A stretch of DNA of 64,000 nucleotides from Afipia sp. OHSU_II-C1 (GTDB lineage: Bacteria; Pseudomonadota; Alphaproteobacteria; Rhizobiales; Xanthobacteraceae): positions 124,001 through 188,000 of the forward strand of contig NZ_APJI01000005.1 of assembly GCF_000497575.1 (NCBI RefSeq). Reading direction: 5' to 3'. The notes beneath the pieces are model-generated. The model was not told the DNA's origin. It worked only from the letters and a program-made list of their open reading frames with translations, and ran no database searches. The translations under genes were made by a program, and so were the position numbers. Shown here piece by piece: positions 10,648 through 18,849 of this stretch (position 1 is the first letter of the stretch; every line of letters begins with the position of its first letter).

Positions 10648-11621
10648 CTGTGATGCGTTCGGTTGTGCTCGGCTACGGCGCTTATTTGCCGGAGCGCATT
10701 TTGACCAACGCCGAACTGGCGAAGATGGTCGACACCTCGGATGAGTGGATCATCCAGCGCACCGGCATCAAGCAGCGTCATATTGCGGCGGAGGGTGAGT
10801 TCACCTCGCATCTCGGTCTCAAGGCCGCACAGGCAGCGATCGCCAATGCCGGGATCGACACGCAGTCGATCGATCTGATCGTGCTGGCGACCTCGACACC
10901 CGACAACACATTCCCGGCGACGGCGGTTGCGATCCAGAACGGTCTGGGAATCAACCACGGCGCCGCGTTCGATTTGCAGGCGGTCTGCTCCGGCTTCATT
11001 TTCGCGCTGGCGACCGCGGACAATTTTCTGAAGACCGGTGCGTTCAAGCGTGCGCTGGTGATCGGGGCGGAAACCTTCTCGCGCATCCTGGACTGGAACG
11101 ACCGTGGAACCTGCGTGCTTTTCGGGGACGGTGCCGGCGCGGTGGTGCTTGAGGCTCAATCGCAGGCCGGAACTTCTGCGGATCGCGGCATCCTGACCAC
11201 ACATCTGCGTTCTGACGGCCGTCACAAGGACAAGCTGTTTGTCGATGGCGGCCCCTCGAGCACCCAGACCGTCGGCCACCTGCGGATGGAAGGCCGTGAA
11301 GTGTTCAAGCACGCCGTCGGCATGATCACCGACGTTATCGTCGACGCATTTGATGCGACGGGGACCACGGCCGACGACATCGACTGGCTGGTTCCGCATC
11401 AAGCCAACAAGCGCATCATCGATGCATCTGCGAAGAAGCTGCATATTGCGCCGCAGAAAGTGGTGCTCACTGTCGACCGTCACGGAAACACCTCGGCGGC
11501 ATCGATTCCCCTCGCGCTTGCGGCTGCGGCCGACGACGGGCGCATCAAGAAAAACGATCTTTTGATGCTGGAAGCGATGGGCGGCGGTTTCACCTGGGGA
11601 TCGGCGCTATTGCGCTGGTGA
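10644..11621 (+). CDS. fabH: 3-oxoacyl-[acyl-carrier-protein] synthase III
   Basis: Starts fatty acid synthesis by condensing acetyl-CoA (or another short acyl-CoA) with malonyl-ACP. 325 residues. The catalytic triad is complete: Cys115 in LQAVCSGF, His252 in PHQANKR, and Asn282 in HGNTSAAS; the C-terminal [13 protein letters not shown] is typical. The GTG start at 10644 overlaps the plsX stop; an ATG nine bases on (10653) is the alternative. ihfA follows after 129 bases. Confidence 0.96.
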   Translation: MTVMRSVVLGYGAYLPERILTNAELAKMVDTSDEWIIQRTGIKQRHIAAEGEFTSHLGLKAAQAAIANAGIDTQSIDLIVLATSTPDNTFPATAVAIQNGLGINHGAAFDLQAVCSGFIFALATADNFLKTGAFKRALVIGAETFSRILDWNDRGTCVLFGDGAGAVVLEAQSQAGTSADRGILTTHLRSDGRHKDKLFVDGGPSSTQTVGHLRMEGREVFKHAVGMITDVIVDAFDATGTTADDIDWLVPHQANKRIIDASAKKLHIAPQKVVLTVDRHGNTSAASIPLALAAAADDGRIKKNDLLMLEAMGGGFTWGSALLRW

Positions 11622-11750
11622 GTCTTTTGCTAAAGTCTGTCGATAATTGAAAACAATTTCATGCTGTTGCATCGATGAGCAAGGTTGACCCTCGGTCGCT
11701 AAGCTCATAATTTCAGAACATAAATTTTTTCGCCGTGAGCGGGGCAGGCG

Positions 11751-12086
11751 ATGACCGGAACCGGGAAGACAGTCACACGCGTTGATCTGTGCGAAGCCGT
11801 CTACCAAAAGGTAGGGCTGTCGCGCACGGAGTCGTCTGCGTTCGTTGAACTGGTGTTGAAAGAGATTACCGACTGCCTCGAGAAGGGCGAGACGGTGAAA
11901 CTGTCGTCATTCGGTTCCTTCATGGTGCGCAAAAAGGGCCAGCGTATCGGCCGCAATCCAAAGACCGGAACGGAAGTGCCGATTTCTCCGCGACGGGTTA
12001 TGGTGTTCAAGCCGTCAGCGATTCTCAAGCAGCGTATCAACGGCAATGGCAGTGGTGGCGGTAGCGCCGATAGCGCCGACGACTGA
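11751..12086 (+). CDS. ihfA: Integration host factor subunit alpha
   Basis: Histone-like DNA-bending subunit that pairs with IHF-beta. 111 residues; the DNABII signature [24 protein letters not shown] is split across the beta arm, and the intercalating proline lies in RNPKTGTEV. The N-terminus [19 protein letters not shown] matches alphaproteobacterial IHF-alpha rather than HU. A glycine/serine-rich tail follows. The 129-base upstream gap is AT-rich and includes AATTG-AAAA-CAATT (11645-11658), a possible regulatory palindrome. The MerR-type gene downstream is its usual neighbour. Confidence 0.95.
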   Translation: MTGTGKTVTRVDLCEAVYQKVGLSRTESSAFVELVLKEITDCLEKGETVKLSSFGSFMVRKKGQRIGRNPKTGTEVPISPRRVMVFKPSAILKQRINGNGSGGGSADSADD

Positions 12087-12142
12087 CTGACTTAGGACAA
12101 AGACGGACCTAGGACGGCGGCTTTCAACGGGGAGCCAGCATT

Positions 12143-12805
12143 TTGGACAAAGCGCCGGATGCGTTTCGGACAATCAGCGAGGTCGCTGATGACCTTGATG
12201 TGCCGCAGCACGTCCTGAGGTTCTGGGAAACGCGCTTCAACCAGATCAAGCCGATGAAGCGGAGCGGGGGACGCCGCTACTATCGCCCCGATGATGTCAG
12301 CCTGTTGCGTGGCATCCGCCGGCTGCTTTACGGCGAGGGCTACACCATCCGCGGTGTCCAGCGCATTCTGCGCGAGCATGGCGTGAAATCGGTCCAGAGC
12401 CTCACCGACGGGTCCGCCGATCATGCTACCGCGCTGTTCGATGGACCCTCGTTCGGGCCGGAAAAGGGCGAACACGCCCCACACCTGGCAGCCGACGAAG
12501 TGGAGATCGACACCGAGGACGAACTCGCCGCCGCCGACGAACCTGATGCCCACGAAGAGGAGTATCCCTCCACGCTGTCGCTGCGCGATCTCGGACCGCC
12601 GCTTACGGAGATCTCAGCGCCCAAAGCGGTGGTGCAGAAGCCGGTGCAGCCGGCTCCGCTGAACGGCCCATCCGGCGCCGAGGCCTATGCCCCGCCGAAT
12701 ATCCGGAAAGGCGCGCGGCCGATGGATCGCGGCAAGCTTCAGGCGGCGCTGGACGATCTGATCGGCGCGAGAGCGCTGATCGATCAGGTCCTGAAGGAAG
12801 GCTAA
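12143..12805 (+). CDS. MerR family transcriptional regulator
   Basis: 220-residue protein with an N-terminal MerR winged-helix domain (residues about 8-80: [20 protein letters not shown], then [17 protein letters not shown]). No metal-binding cysteines are seen, so it is not a classical metal sensor. The middle is acidic and low in complexity, and the C-terminus ends in a conserved helical segment ([17 protein letters not shown]). The TTG start at 12143 fits the domain and has GGGGAG upstream. It is the normal gene downstream of ihfA in this group; its targets are unknown. Confidence 0.85.
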   Translation: MDKAPDAFRTISEVADDLDVPQHVLRFWETRFNQIKPMKRSGGRRYYRPDDVSLLRGIRRLLYGEGYTIRGVQRILREHGVKSVQSLTDGSADHATALFDGPSFGPEKGEHAPHLAADEVEIDTEDELAAADEPDAHEEEYPSTLSLRDLGPPLTEISAPKAVVQKPVQPAPLNGPSGAEAYAPPNIRKGARPMDRGKLQAALDDLIGARALIDQVLKEG

Positions 12806-12821
12806 CCCGTTGCTGTTTTGG

Positions 12822-12846
12822 CCGCAGGGCGCTGGTCCTGCGGGGT
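12822..12846 (+). terminator. Possible terminator hairpin after merR
   Basis: CCGCAGG (12822-12828) pairs with CCTGCGG (12837-12843) around an 8-base loop, 17 bases after the MerR stop. Only a short GGTTT follows, so it is weak as an intrinsic terminator. Confidence 0.4.
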
Positions 12847-12958
12847 TTGCCAGGCTAGTCGACCTAAAGCTTGGAATCAGGGCATTCCCCCGGGGGGCAG
12901 CCCCTTCTTGCACCATGGCGCGAACGGGGCTACAGGATCGGTGCCTCATGGCACGGTT

Positions 12959-13036
12959 CGGAGCGTAGCGCAGCCCGGTTAGCGCACTAGTCTGGGGGAC
13001 TAGGGGTCGGAGGTTCGAATCCTCTCGCTCCGACCA
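12959..13036 (+). tRNA. tRNA-Pro (anticodon GGG)
   Basis: A cloverleaf can be drawn by eye: acceptor CGGAGCG (12959-12965) with CGCTCCG (13026-13032), then A and an encoded CCA end (13034-13036). The anticodon stem CTAGT/ACTAG encloses the 7-base loop CTGGGGG, giving anticodon GGG. The T arm has GGTTCGAATCC. The length is 78 bases with CCA. It marks the change from conserved housekeeping genes to the polysaccharide locus. Confidence 0.95.
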
Positions 13037-13210
13037 AACTCTCTCCTTCGGGGGTATCTCCACTCCGCAGCGGCCTCAAACCAACTCGCCGCGAGATCAC
13101 AGGCGGCCGGTTGTGCAGGACTGGCCTGATTTTCAGCGCGTCCGCAGATTGGGATATCCGCTCCACGCCGGCTTTGATACCTTGAGAGATCGATTGTGGT
13201 CGGGGGGTGT

Positions 13211-14380
13211 ATGCGGCGTCCTGATATTGATCTGCTCCGAATTCTGCTCTGTGGCACAATTATTCTCGTTCATGCGCTTGCGATTTTCTCTTCCGAGCCT
13301 CACTACCACCTCAAGAGCGCAACATCGTCGGCGGCAGCTACCCTTTTGTTCGACTTCCTGCGCGCTGCGGCGATCTCATCATGGTTCGTCGTGGCTGGCT
13401 GGTCAGCGGTCACATCGCTGAGGGCACGAAGCCCCGGCCGCTTCGTAAAAGAGAGAGTGACGCGGCTGCTGGTGCCGCTGGCTTTCGGCATCGTGATATT
13501 CGGATCCATCATCAAATATATCGAGCTTAACGACGGGCGCGACATGGGCTTCCACGGCTTGCGCGAGGCCGAATGGATGCAAGGGATTTTGCAGATCGAT
13601 CCGCCGATCCATTACTTCAATTTCTTCCCTTACAATCTCACGCGCCTCCCCTTGATGTCGTGGTCGCACCTCTGGTTTCTGGCTTACCTGTTTCTCATAT
13701 CGATCGCGCTTCTGCCGCTGCTGGTGCGTCTCGCGCGTCGCGTGCCGCGTGCCGAGATGCCTTCAGCTTTCTGGGTCTATCTCCCGATACTGCCCATGGC
13801 CGCGCTGCTCACGGTGTTTCACGGATATTGGCCATACTTCCCGAACCTCATCGCGGACTGGACCAACTTTTCCTACTTTGCGCTCTGCTTTGTGCTGGGT
13901 GCGGGGGGTGCTGCTTGGCCGGGCTTCGAGGCCAGGATTCGGACCGAGGCTCCGCGGTTGCTGACGCTGATGCTGATGGGTTTTGTCGGTCTTGTGCTGT
14001 TTGGTGAATCGACACCGGGCCGCGCCTGCATTGCCCTGGTTGCGTGGGGCGGCGTGGGGGCAGGTTTTGGTTTCATGTCCCGTTTGAAGCCAGCCCACAC
14101 GCGGACAACTGCATATCTCAGCGAAGCAACGCTACCCGTGTATATTGTCCACCACGTGCCGCTATTGATGATTGGCATAATGCTGCTGCCGCTTGCGATA
14201 CCGGTCTGGCTCAAGATCTTGACGATATGGCTGGCGACAATGGCGGTTTCGCTTGCAGCCTATCACTTTCTCATCAGGCCATGGGCACCGGCTCGCTGGA
14301 TCATGGGGATGGCTGCAATCTCGCCGCGAGCAGGTCCGACGACGCAAGCAGAGCCTGATGCCGTTCCGGAGACGACCTAA
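13211..14380 (+). CDS. Acyltransferase 3 family membrane protein
   Basis: Integral membrane acyltransferase of the type that O-acetylates or succinylates extracellular sugars. 389 residues with about ten hydrophobic segments. The N-terminus RRPDIDLLRILLCGTIILVH matches the family's R-x-x-x-I-D-x-L-R start in the first helix, WFVVAGWSA corresponds to the F-F-x-x-S-G-F/W region, and RFVKERVTRLLVPL is the conserved R-R-x-x-R-L-x-P segment. The ATG at 13211 is preferred to a GTG 15 bases upstream. As the first gene of the glycan region it could decorate the polymer, but its substrate is not shown. Confidence 0.82.
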   Translation: MRRPDIDLLRILLCGTIILVHALAIFSSEPHYHLKSATSSAAATLLFDFLRAAAISSWFVVAGWSAVTSLRARSPGRFVKERVTRLLVPLAFGIVIFGSIIKYIELNDGRDMGFHGLREAEWMQGILQIDPPIHYFNFFPYNLTRLPLMSWSHLWFLAYLFLISIALLPLLVRLARRVPRAEMPSAFWVYLPILPMAALLTVFHGYWPYFPNLIADWTNFSYFALCFVLGAGGAAWPGFEARIRTEAPRLLTLMLMGFVGLVLFGESTPGRACIALVAWGGVGAGFGFMSRLKPAHTRTTAYLSEATLPVYIVHHVPLLMIGIMLLPLAIPVWLKILTIWLATMAVSLAAYHFLIRPWAPARWIMGMAAISPRAGPTTQAEPDAVPETT

Positions 14381-14422
14381 GGAAGGTATCCTTTCCCGGA
14401 AAGTCCGAGTTCCGGCTGTTTT

Positions 14423-15619
14423 CTATCGCAAGTGCCCGAGCCAGCGGCGAATAAGTTTTGCCAGCCGCACCGCGCCTGAGCGCTCCGCTCGGGCGATGTC
14501 CGCCACAAGCCCTTCGATCGTGGCCTTGTTGCGCTCCATCTCGTGAGCAAAGCGCACATGAAGTGCCGCCAGTTCATTCCTGAGTTGCGTTTGGTCGAGA
14601 AGCCGTGGTCCGGCTGGTTTCATGTGCATGAGCCAGGAACTGTAGAATTCTATCTGCGCTCGCCGGAATGCTTCGGAATCGATCGCCGGATTCTGGACCA
14701 TCTCGTCGATCACCGACTGGTAGATGCCTTCAAGGCGCGTGACCGTAAGATCGAGATCGGCTTCCCGTCTCACGCGCTGGCTTACGGACGCGGCATCCCG
14801 TGCATCGTATAAGCCGATCGCCTCGATCAATCCGCTCAGGGTTGTTTCCCGCGTGAGCATTCCGACGCCGAAGTTGAGGCTCCGGCCCTGTTCGTAGGCT
14901 GCCGAGGTCACGAGACCGCCGAACCCGCGAGCATCAACGAGAACAACAGCCGCGCCGGCAGCCATGGCCTCCAGCGCCGTTCGCGCCGTGGCAAATACGA
15001 TATCGGCGCTTGCCGCGAGGCGCTCGATATCATCGACCGGCCGGCCAACCCCGTGACCGTAGGCTTGAAACGTCAGCCCGCAGCGATCGCACGCCTCCTG
15101 GAGAAGGGTGGTGAGGCCGGCATGTTTTACAAGGGAAACAGCGCCGCCGGGTTTAGCCGGAAGCATGTCTCCGCGCTCAACGAAACGGCACAGATCGACG
15201 GCATTCGGCAGAATGCCAACCTGTTCGGGGGGCACGCCATGTGACGCGACAAGGTTCGCGCGGCAGGTTTCATCCACGGCGAACAGCCGTCGGACCTGCG
15301 GAAAACGCGGAGGCTGATCGAACCAGGGATTTGTGCCGTGGCAAAGCGATACCACGGGGGCGCGTGGAAAGGCGAGTATTGCTTCAGCCGTGACCGGCAT
15401 GTGTTGGCCATGGATGACGTCGGGCGGACGATCAATCTTCAGAAGGTTATCGACAACAGGAATTCCCCGGTCCGTCAGTTCCTTGGCGCGTTCTCCGATG
15501 GAGGGAGAATACACGGCGACTTCGTGCCCCCGTTCCGACAAGCGCAGTGCGAAGTCCCTGACAACGATCTCCGTACCGGTGCGCATCCCTAACTGAATGT
15601 TTGTGAAGAGAATGCGCAA
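14423..15619 (-). CDS. GT4-type glycosyltransferase
   Basis: 398-residue GT-B fold enzyme. The N-terminal domain opens with MRILFTNIQLGMRTGTEIVV, the usual first strand and glycine loop of acceptor domains, and carries RRLFAVDETCRANLVASHGV. The donor domain is less typical; the usual E-x7-E motif is replaced by a weaker TARTALEAMAAGAAVVLVD, where one Glu remains. The C-terminal 70 residues are helical and end with a Leu/Arg-rich tail. It lies 11 bases after the PIG-L-like gene on the same strand, so the two form an operon. Sugar and linkage unknown. Confidence 0.78.
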   Translation of the reverse strand: MRILFTNIQLGMRTGTEIVVRDFALRLSERGHEVAVYSPSIGERAKELTDRGIPVVDNLLKIDRPPDVIHGQHMPVTAEAILAFPRAPVVSLCHGTNPWFDQPPRFPQVRRLFAVDETCRANLVASHGVPPEQVGILPNAVDLCRFVERGDMLPAKPGGAVSLVKHAGLTTLLQEACDRCGLTFQAYGHGVGRPVDDIERLAASADIVFATARTALEAMAAGAAVVLVDARGFGGLVTSAAYEQGRSLNFGVGMLTRETTLSGLIEAIGLYDARDAASVSQRVRREADLDLTVTRLEGIYQSVIDEMVQNPAIDSEAFRRAQIEFYSSWLMHMKPAGPRLLDQTQLRNELAALHVRFAHEMERNKATIEGLVADIARAERSGAVRLAKLIRRWLGHLR

Positions 15620-15630
15620 CAGGAGGCCTC

Positions 15631-16443
15631 TTACGGGAGCGCGCGCTGTGAGGCGACGAGGTGGTGGATGATCTTTTCAACGTGATGCCAGCGGATAACG
15701 TCCTGATAAATTCCGTCCGCCAGCCGAGCCTCTCCGTAGGATTCGTATTTTGGCTTCGTTGAGGGAGGCCGGATAACATCCGCGATTGGAGGGGGCACAA
15801 AAAAGCGCTCCGTTCGCGCGTGACCTTCTTCCTCGATCTGCCTGATCTCGATCAATTCGAATTCGATGCCGGGATAGCTGTCGATCGCGGCAAGCTTTGC
15901 TTTCAGTTCGTCGTCAGAAAGGTTGAGCTCAAATGCAGGTTTGCCGCTGTCGCTGCATTCGGCTAACAGCGCCGGAACGACTTCATACTGCAGAACTTCA
16001 ACCTTGTATCCCAGTGCACGGGACGCCCGTTCGGCAGCGAGCCGGCCAATGATATGGGTCAGATCATGGCTCACCGAATAGAGCTGCCATCCATCGACAA
16101 CCAGTTGCTCGGTCCGGCTGGTGACCAGTATGTCGGCAAGCTTCTCCGTCCACCTTCGGAATGGCGTCGCGTCTCCCGCAAGAATCATTCCGTAGAGGTC
16201 GCGGTCAAGGACAGCCCCGAATAGCCTGGAGCATTGTCCGCCGGCACTTTCGACGATCCGTGCGGAAGCCTGCAGCCGGTCACGGTCGGTGCCGGATCTG
16301 GATCCGGTGGTCAGGATCGTGCAAACCGGTTTTGCGCGAGATAACCAGCCATGCAGCCGCAACTCATGACCCGGATGCGCGACAAAAGCCGCGGAGCGGC
16401 GGTCGGGATTGTAGTTCTCAATCATAGGACCCTGTATAACCAT
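15631..16443 (-). CDS. PIG-L/LmbE-like protein with altered metal motif
   Basis: 270 residues. The N-terminal FVAHPGHELRLHGWL sits where PIG-L/LmbE deacetylases have A-H-P-D-D-E; here the two aspartates are Gly25 and His26. The strand that follows (VCTILTTGSRSGTDRDR) also resembles that fold (V-L-T-x-G). Deacetylases of this family remove acetyl groups from amino sugars, but with the base Asp absent this one may be inactive or act differently. A second ATG at 16425 (residue 7) is an equally good start. It is co-transcribed with the GT4 gene downstream and divergent from the sulfotransferase gene. Family call is tentative. Confidence 0.5.
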   Translation of the reverse strand: MVIQGPMIENYNPDRRSAAFVAHPGHELRLHGWLSRAKPVCTILTTGSRSGTDRDRLQASARIVESAGGQCSRLFGAVLDRDLYGMILAGDATPFRRWTEKLADILVTSRTEQLVVDGWQLYSVSHDLTHIIGRLAAERASRALGYKVEVLQYEVVPALLAECSDSGKPAFELNLSDDELKAKLAAIDSYPGIEFELIEIRQIEEEGHARTERFFVPPPIADVIRPPSTKPKYESYGEARLADGIYQDVIRWHHVEKIIHHLVASQRALP

Positions 16444-16562
16444 CGCACCGAAGGATCAAGTAACGCGTAAGGCAAAATGACGGAACAGAACGAAGCTCGA
16501 AGCGAGGCCGCAAACTGAATGTCGCGGATTGTTCAAATCGTCCGGCAATTGCGAGGGCAGGA

Positions 16563-17282
16563 ATGAAGGCCGCCGGTACATCTGATGCGCTGGCTCATAC
16601 GGGCTACGCGATCTGCACGATCCCGCGCTCGGGTAGCAATTTCCTGGGGCAACTGCTTGCGAGCACCGGATGCCTGGGGCGGCCGCTGGAATATTTCAAT
16701 GGACCTGCAAGGCGGGTCCTTGATGATCCGACCTTTCCCGATGATCCATCTGAGCAGATGCTCAGGATCCGGACTTTGGGTGCGACGCCGAATGGCGTTT
16801 ACGCGCTCAAGTTGTTTCCAAGCCAGCACGACCTTGTTCGTCCGCATGTGTCATGGACCGAGGCATTGCCAGATCTCCATTTCATTTATCTCGAAAGGCG
16901 TGACGTGCTCGGTCAGGCGATTTCCTGGGCGCGCGCTCAGCAAACCGGTCAGTACCGATCGACGCAGCCGCTACAGGCCGCTGCAACGTACGATTTGCAG
17001 CTGATACATGCCCGGCTACGGGATATCGCTCGGGAACAAGCGCGATGGACGGCGTTTTTTGCCAGGACGGGAATCAAACCGACGACATTGATCTATGAAA
17101 AGTTGATGGAGGACCCGCAAGAGGGTGTTCGCCGGATCGCGGATCTCTTTGGATACGCTGAAACAGCGGTAATTGATCCTTCCAAGATCAATCTCAAAAT
17201 CCAGCGTGATGAGGTGGTCGAGGATTGGCGCAAGCGGTTTGTGTCCGAAGCCGGAGATTCATCCTACATCGACTCATTCTGA
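16563..17282 (+). CDS. Stf0-type sulfotransferase
   Basis: 239-residue cytosolic enzyme predicted to transfer sulfate from PAPS to a carbohydrate. The N-terminal TIPRSGSNFLGQLLASTG is the 5'-phosphosulfate-binding loop of the Stf0 family (trehalose 2-sulfotransferase of mycobacteria), LEYFN follows as in that family, and YLERRDVLGQAISWARAQQTG is the 3'-phosphate-binding region. Length is normal. Its place inside the glycan locus suggests that sugar residues, not trehalose, are sulfated; this is inference. Confidence 0.82.
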   Translation: MKAAGTSDALAHTGYAICTIPRSGSNFLGQLLASTGCLGRPLEYFNGPARRVLDDPTFPDDPSEQMLRIRTLGATPNGVYALKLFPSQHDLVRPHVSWTEALPDLHFIYLERRDVLGQAISWARAQQTGQYRSTQPLQAAATYDLQLIHARLRDIAREQARWTAFFARTGIKPTTLIYEKLMEDPQEGVRRIADLFGYAETAVIDPSKINLKIQRDEVVEDWRKRFVSEAGDSSYIDSF

Positions 17283-17393
17283 TCTCGTTGCGATGCGATC
17301 GTCGTTCCGGGGCAGGTGCGTTTGTTATTTCGCGGACTCGCGGCCTGACAAGCGAATGAGCTAGAATCCCGGGACGATTCGCCGGGAGCTTTC

Positions 17394-17678
17394 ATGAACG
17401 AGAACTTGATTTCCGTCTGCCAGATGTTCCTTATCCCGGCGACAATTCTGTTCGCAGCTGTTGGCGTAGCCAACAGTTCAGGTCTGAAACTGCTTGCCTG
17501 TTTCCTTGGTGTCGCCACAGCCGGACTGTGGATTTATCGCGTCTGGTACTGGGCGGGCTTGTCGCTGATGGATCGGAGAACAGCGTTGGGACTGGCCGGT
17601 CTCTATACGCTCGCGTGGGTGTTTACATTTCTGGTTCAACTCAAGAACATGTTCTCACGCGGATATGGCGGACGCTGA
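17394..17678 (+). CDS. Small hydrophobic membrane protein, unknown function
   Basis: 94 residues with three probable membrane helices: about 8-28 (CQMFLIPATILFAAVGVA), 33-53 (LLACFLGVATAGLWIYRVWY) and 65-85 (GLAGLYTLAWVFTFLVQL), followed by a short basic tail. No family recognised. Start ATG 17394 has GGGAGCT upstream. It converges with the GT61 gene, leaving 7 bases between stops; GGCGGA-N6-TCCGCC (17667-17684) spans its end and could fold. Its place suggests a role in the envelope, but nothing more can be said. Confidence 0.6.
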   Translation: MNENLISVCQMFLIPATILFAAVGVANSSGLKLLACFLGVATAGLWIYRVWYWAGLSLMDRRTALGLAGLYTLAWVFTFLVQLKNMFSRGYGGR

Positions 17679-17685
17679 TCCGCCG

Positions 17686-18849
17686 TTACGCGGGATACTG
17701 AAAAGCCATTGCAGCATCGACGGCGCGTGTCAGCAGATCGAGGTCGACTGTTGAGACGATCGGTTTTCCCGCGCGTTTGGTCGGCGCCTCCGGTGTATGA
17801 GACTGGCAAAAAACCAGAAAGTAGTTGAGCTGGAAAAGGGTGCTCAGATTGAGCGCCCAGCGCTCTGATCCGGGATAATAGTTGATGTACTTGGTAGCCA
17901 TGAGATCGATCAGGGTCGATCCGGGTCTGGCAAAGGGCAGGTTTCCATACGCGGAGCCGTGCGCCGCGACAATAATATCCGCGCCATGGAGCAGGCTTAC
18001 CTGATCCTCGAACGCGAGGTTGCCGGGTTCGACGATCGCGAATCCGATTCGCGTAAGTGCGCGAACCACCTCGTCTTCGTTGGCGATTGTCCGGTCCGAA
18101 TAGGTGACCTGGTTCCGCCGCGTCAGATAAATCATCTTCTCAGACGAGGGGCGGATGGCCTGCAGAGGGCGGGCCAGCAACGGGCGAACTTCCGGAACAG
18201 GGCGAAAGCAATTTCGCGAGTCGATGGCCGTTGACAAAATCACCTCGCGGCAGACTGCGACGTCCTTCTTTATGATCTCCACATGCGATTTGATGTCGAA
18301 TCCCGCAGCCGCGAGAATGCGCGGCCCCCAGGCCGGGAAAAACGATGGAAGCAATATCTTCGCCCGTCCCGACAGGATAACATCCCGCCATATCAACAGG
18401 GGGGCGAGGCAGTCGAAGATGAAATGACCATATGCGGGACTAGCGCGATGGAAGCAGTGAATGACGGGTTCCTCGACGATCTGCCTCGACGCCTGCAACG
18501 ATAGTACGCGCGCAGTTTGAAGGCCCGGGTCGATGGCTTCGGCGATCGAGGCGGTTTCTTTCAGGACTCGCCCGGCCTTGTCGACGCAGACGCTCAGCTG
18601 GTCGTCGATGGACAAGTTGCTTATGCGGGCGAACTTCACGTCAGCGGATAGGTAGTTTCTGTCACCGAATATCCTCAGAACCTCGGAAGGGGAGGGCTCG
18701 TCGGTGCTTTGGAAAGTATCGAATGGGGTTGATCGCTGAACCTGACGGGGCACAAAAGAATAATGTCCGAGCTTCGAGGTCCAAAAGACTTCATCCCGGG
18801 TTAGCGGCTGCCCCGCCCATTCATCGACCGAGATGCTCGAGTAGCTCAT
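17686..18849 (-). CDS. GT61-family glycosyltransferase
   Basis: 387 residues. Family features are in order: SPAYGHFIFDCLAPLL (the G-H-F/W-x-x-D-x-x region), IYLTRRNQVTYSDRTIANED (the R-R-x-x-x-R and N-E-x-E region), and VSLLHGADIIVAAHGSAYGN followed by ARPGSTLIDL (the G-A-H-G-A/S block and E/D strand). GT61 enzymes include xylosyl- and other glycosyltransferases. The ATG at 18849 overlaps the stop of the upstream methyltransferase-WbsX gene (ATGA), which fixes the start and shows co-translation; the open frame upstream of it is not used. Confidence 0.85.
   Translation of the reverse strand: MSYSSISVDEWAGQPLTRDEVFWTSKLGHYSFVPRQVQRSTPFDTFQSTDEPSPSEVLRIFGDRNYLSADVKFARISNLSIDDQLSVCVDKAGRVLKETASIAEAIDPGLQTARVLSLQASRQIVEEPVIHCFHRASPAYGHFIFDCLAPLLIWRDVILSGRAKILLPSFFPAWGPRILAAAGFDIKSHVEIIKKDVAVCREVILSTAIDSRNCFRPVPEVRPLLARPLQAIRPSSEKMIYLTRRNQVTYSDRTIANEDEVVRALTRIGFAIVEPGNLAFEDQVSLLHGADIIVAAHGSAYGNLPFARPGSTLIDLMATKYINYYPGSERWALNLSTLFQLNYFLVFCQSHTPEAPTKRAGKPIVSTVDLDLLTRAVDAAMAFQYPA

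Noticed and set aside
12614-13259. Open frames on the minus strand containing REDSNLRPLVPQ and SERIRTSDP
   Set aside because: These are well-known false proteins translated from the reverse strand of tRNA genes; the tRNA-Pro lies here.
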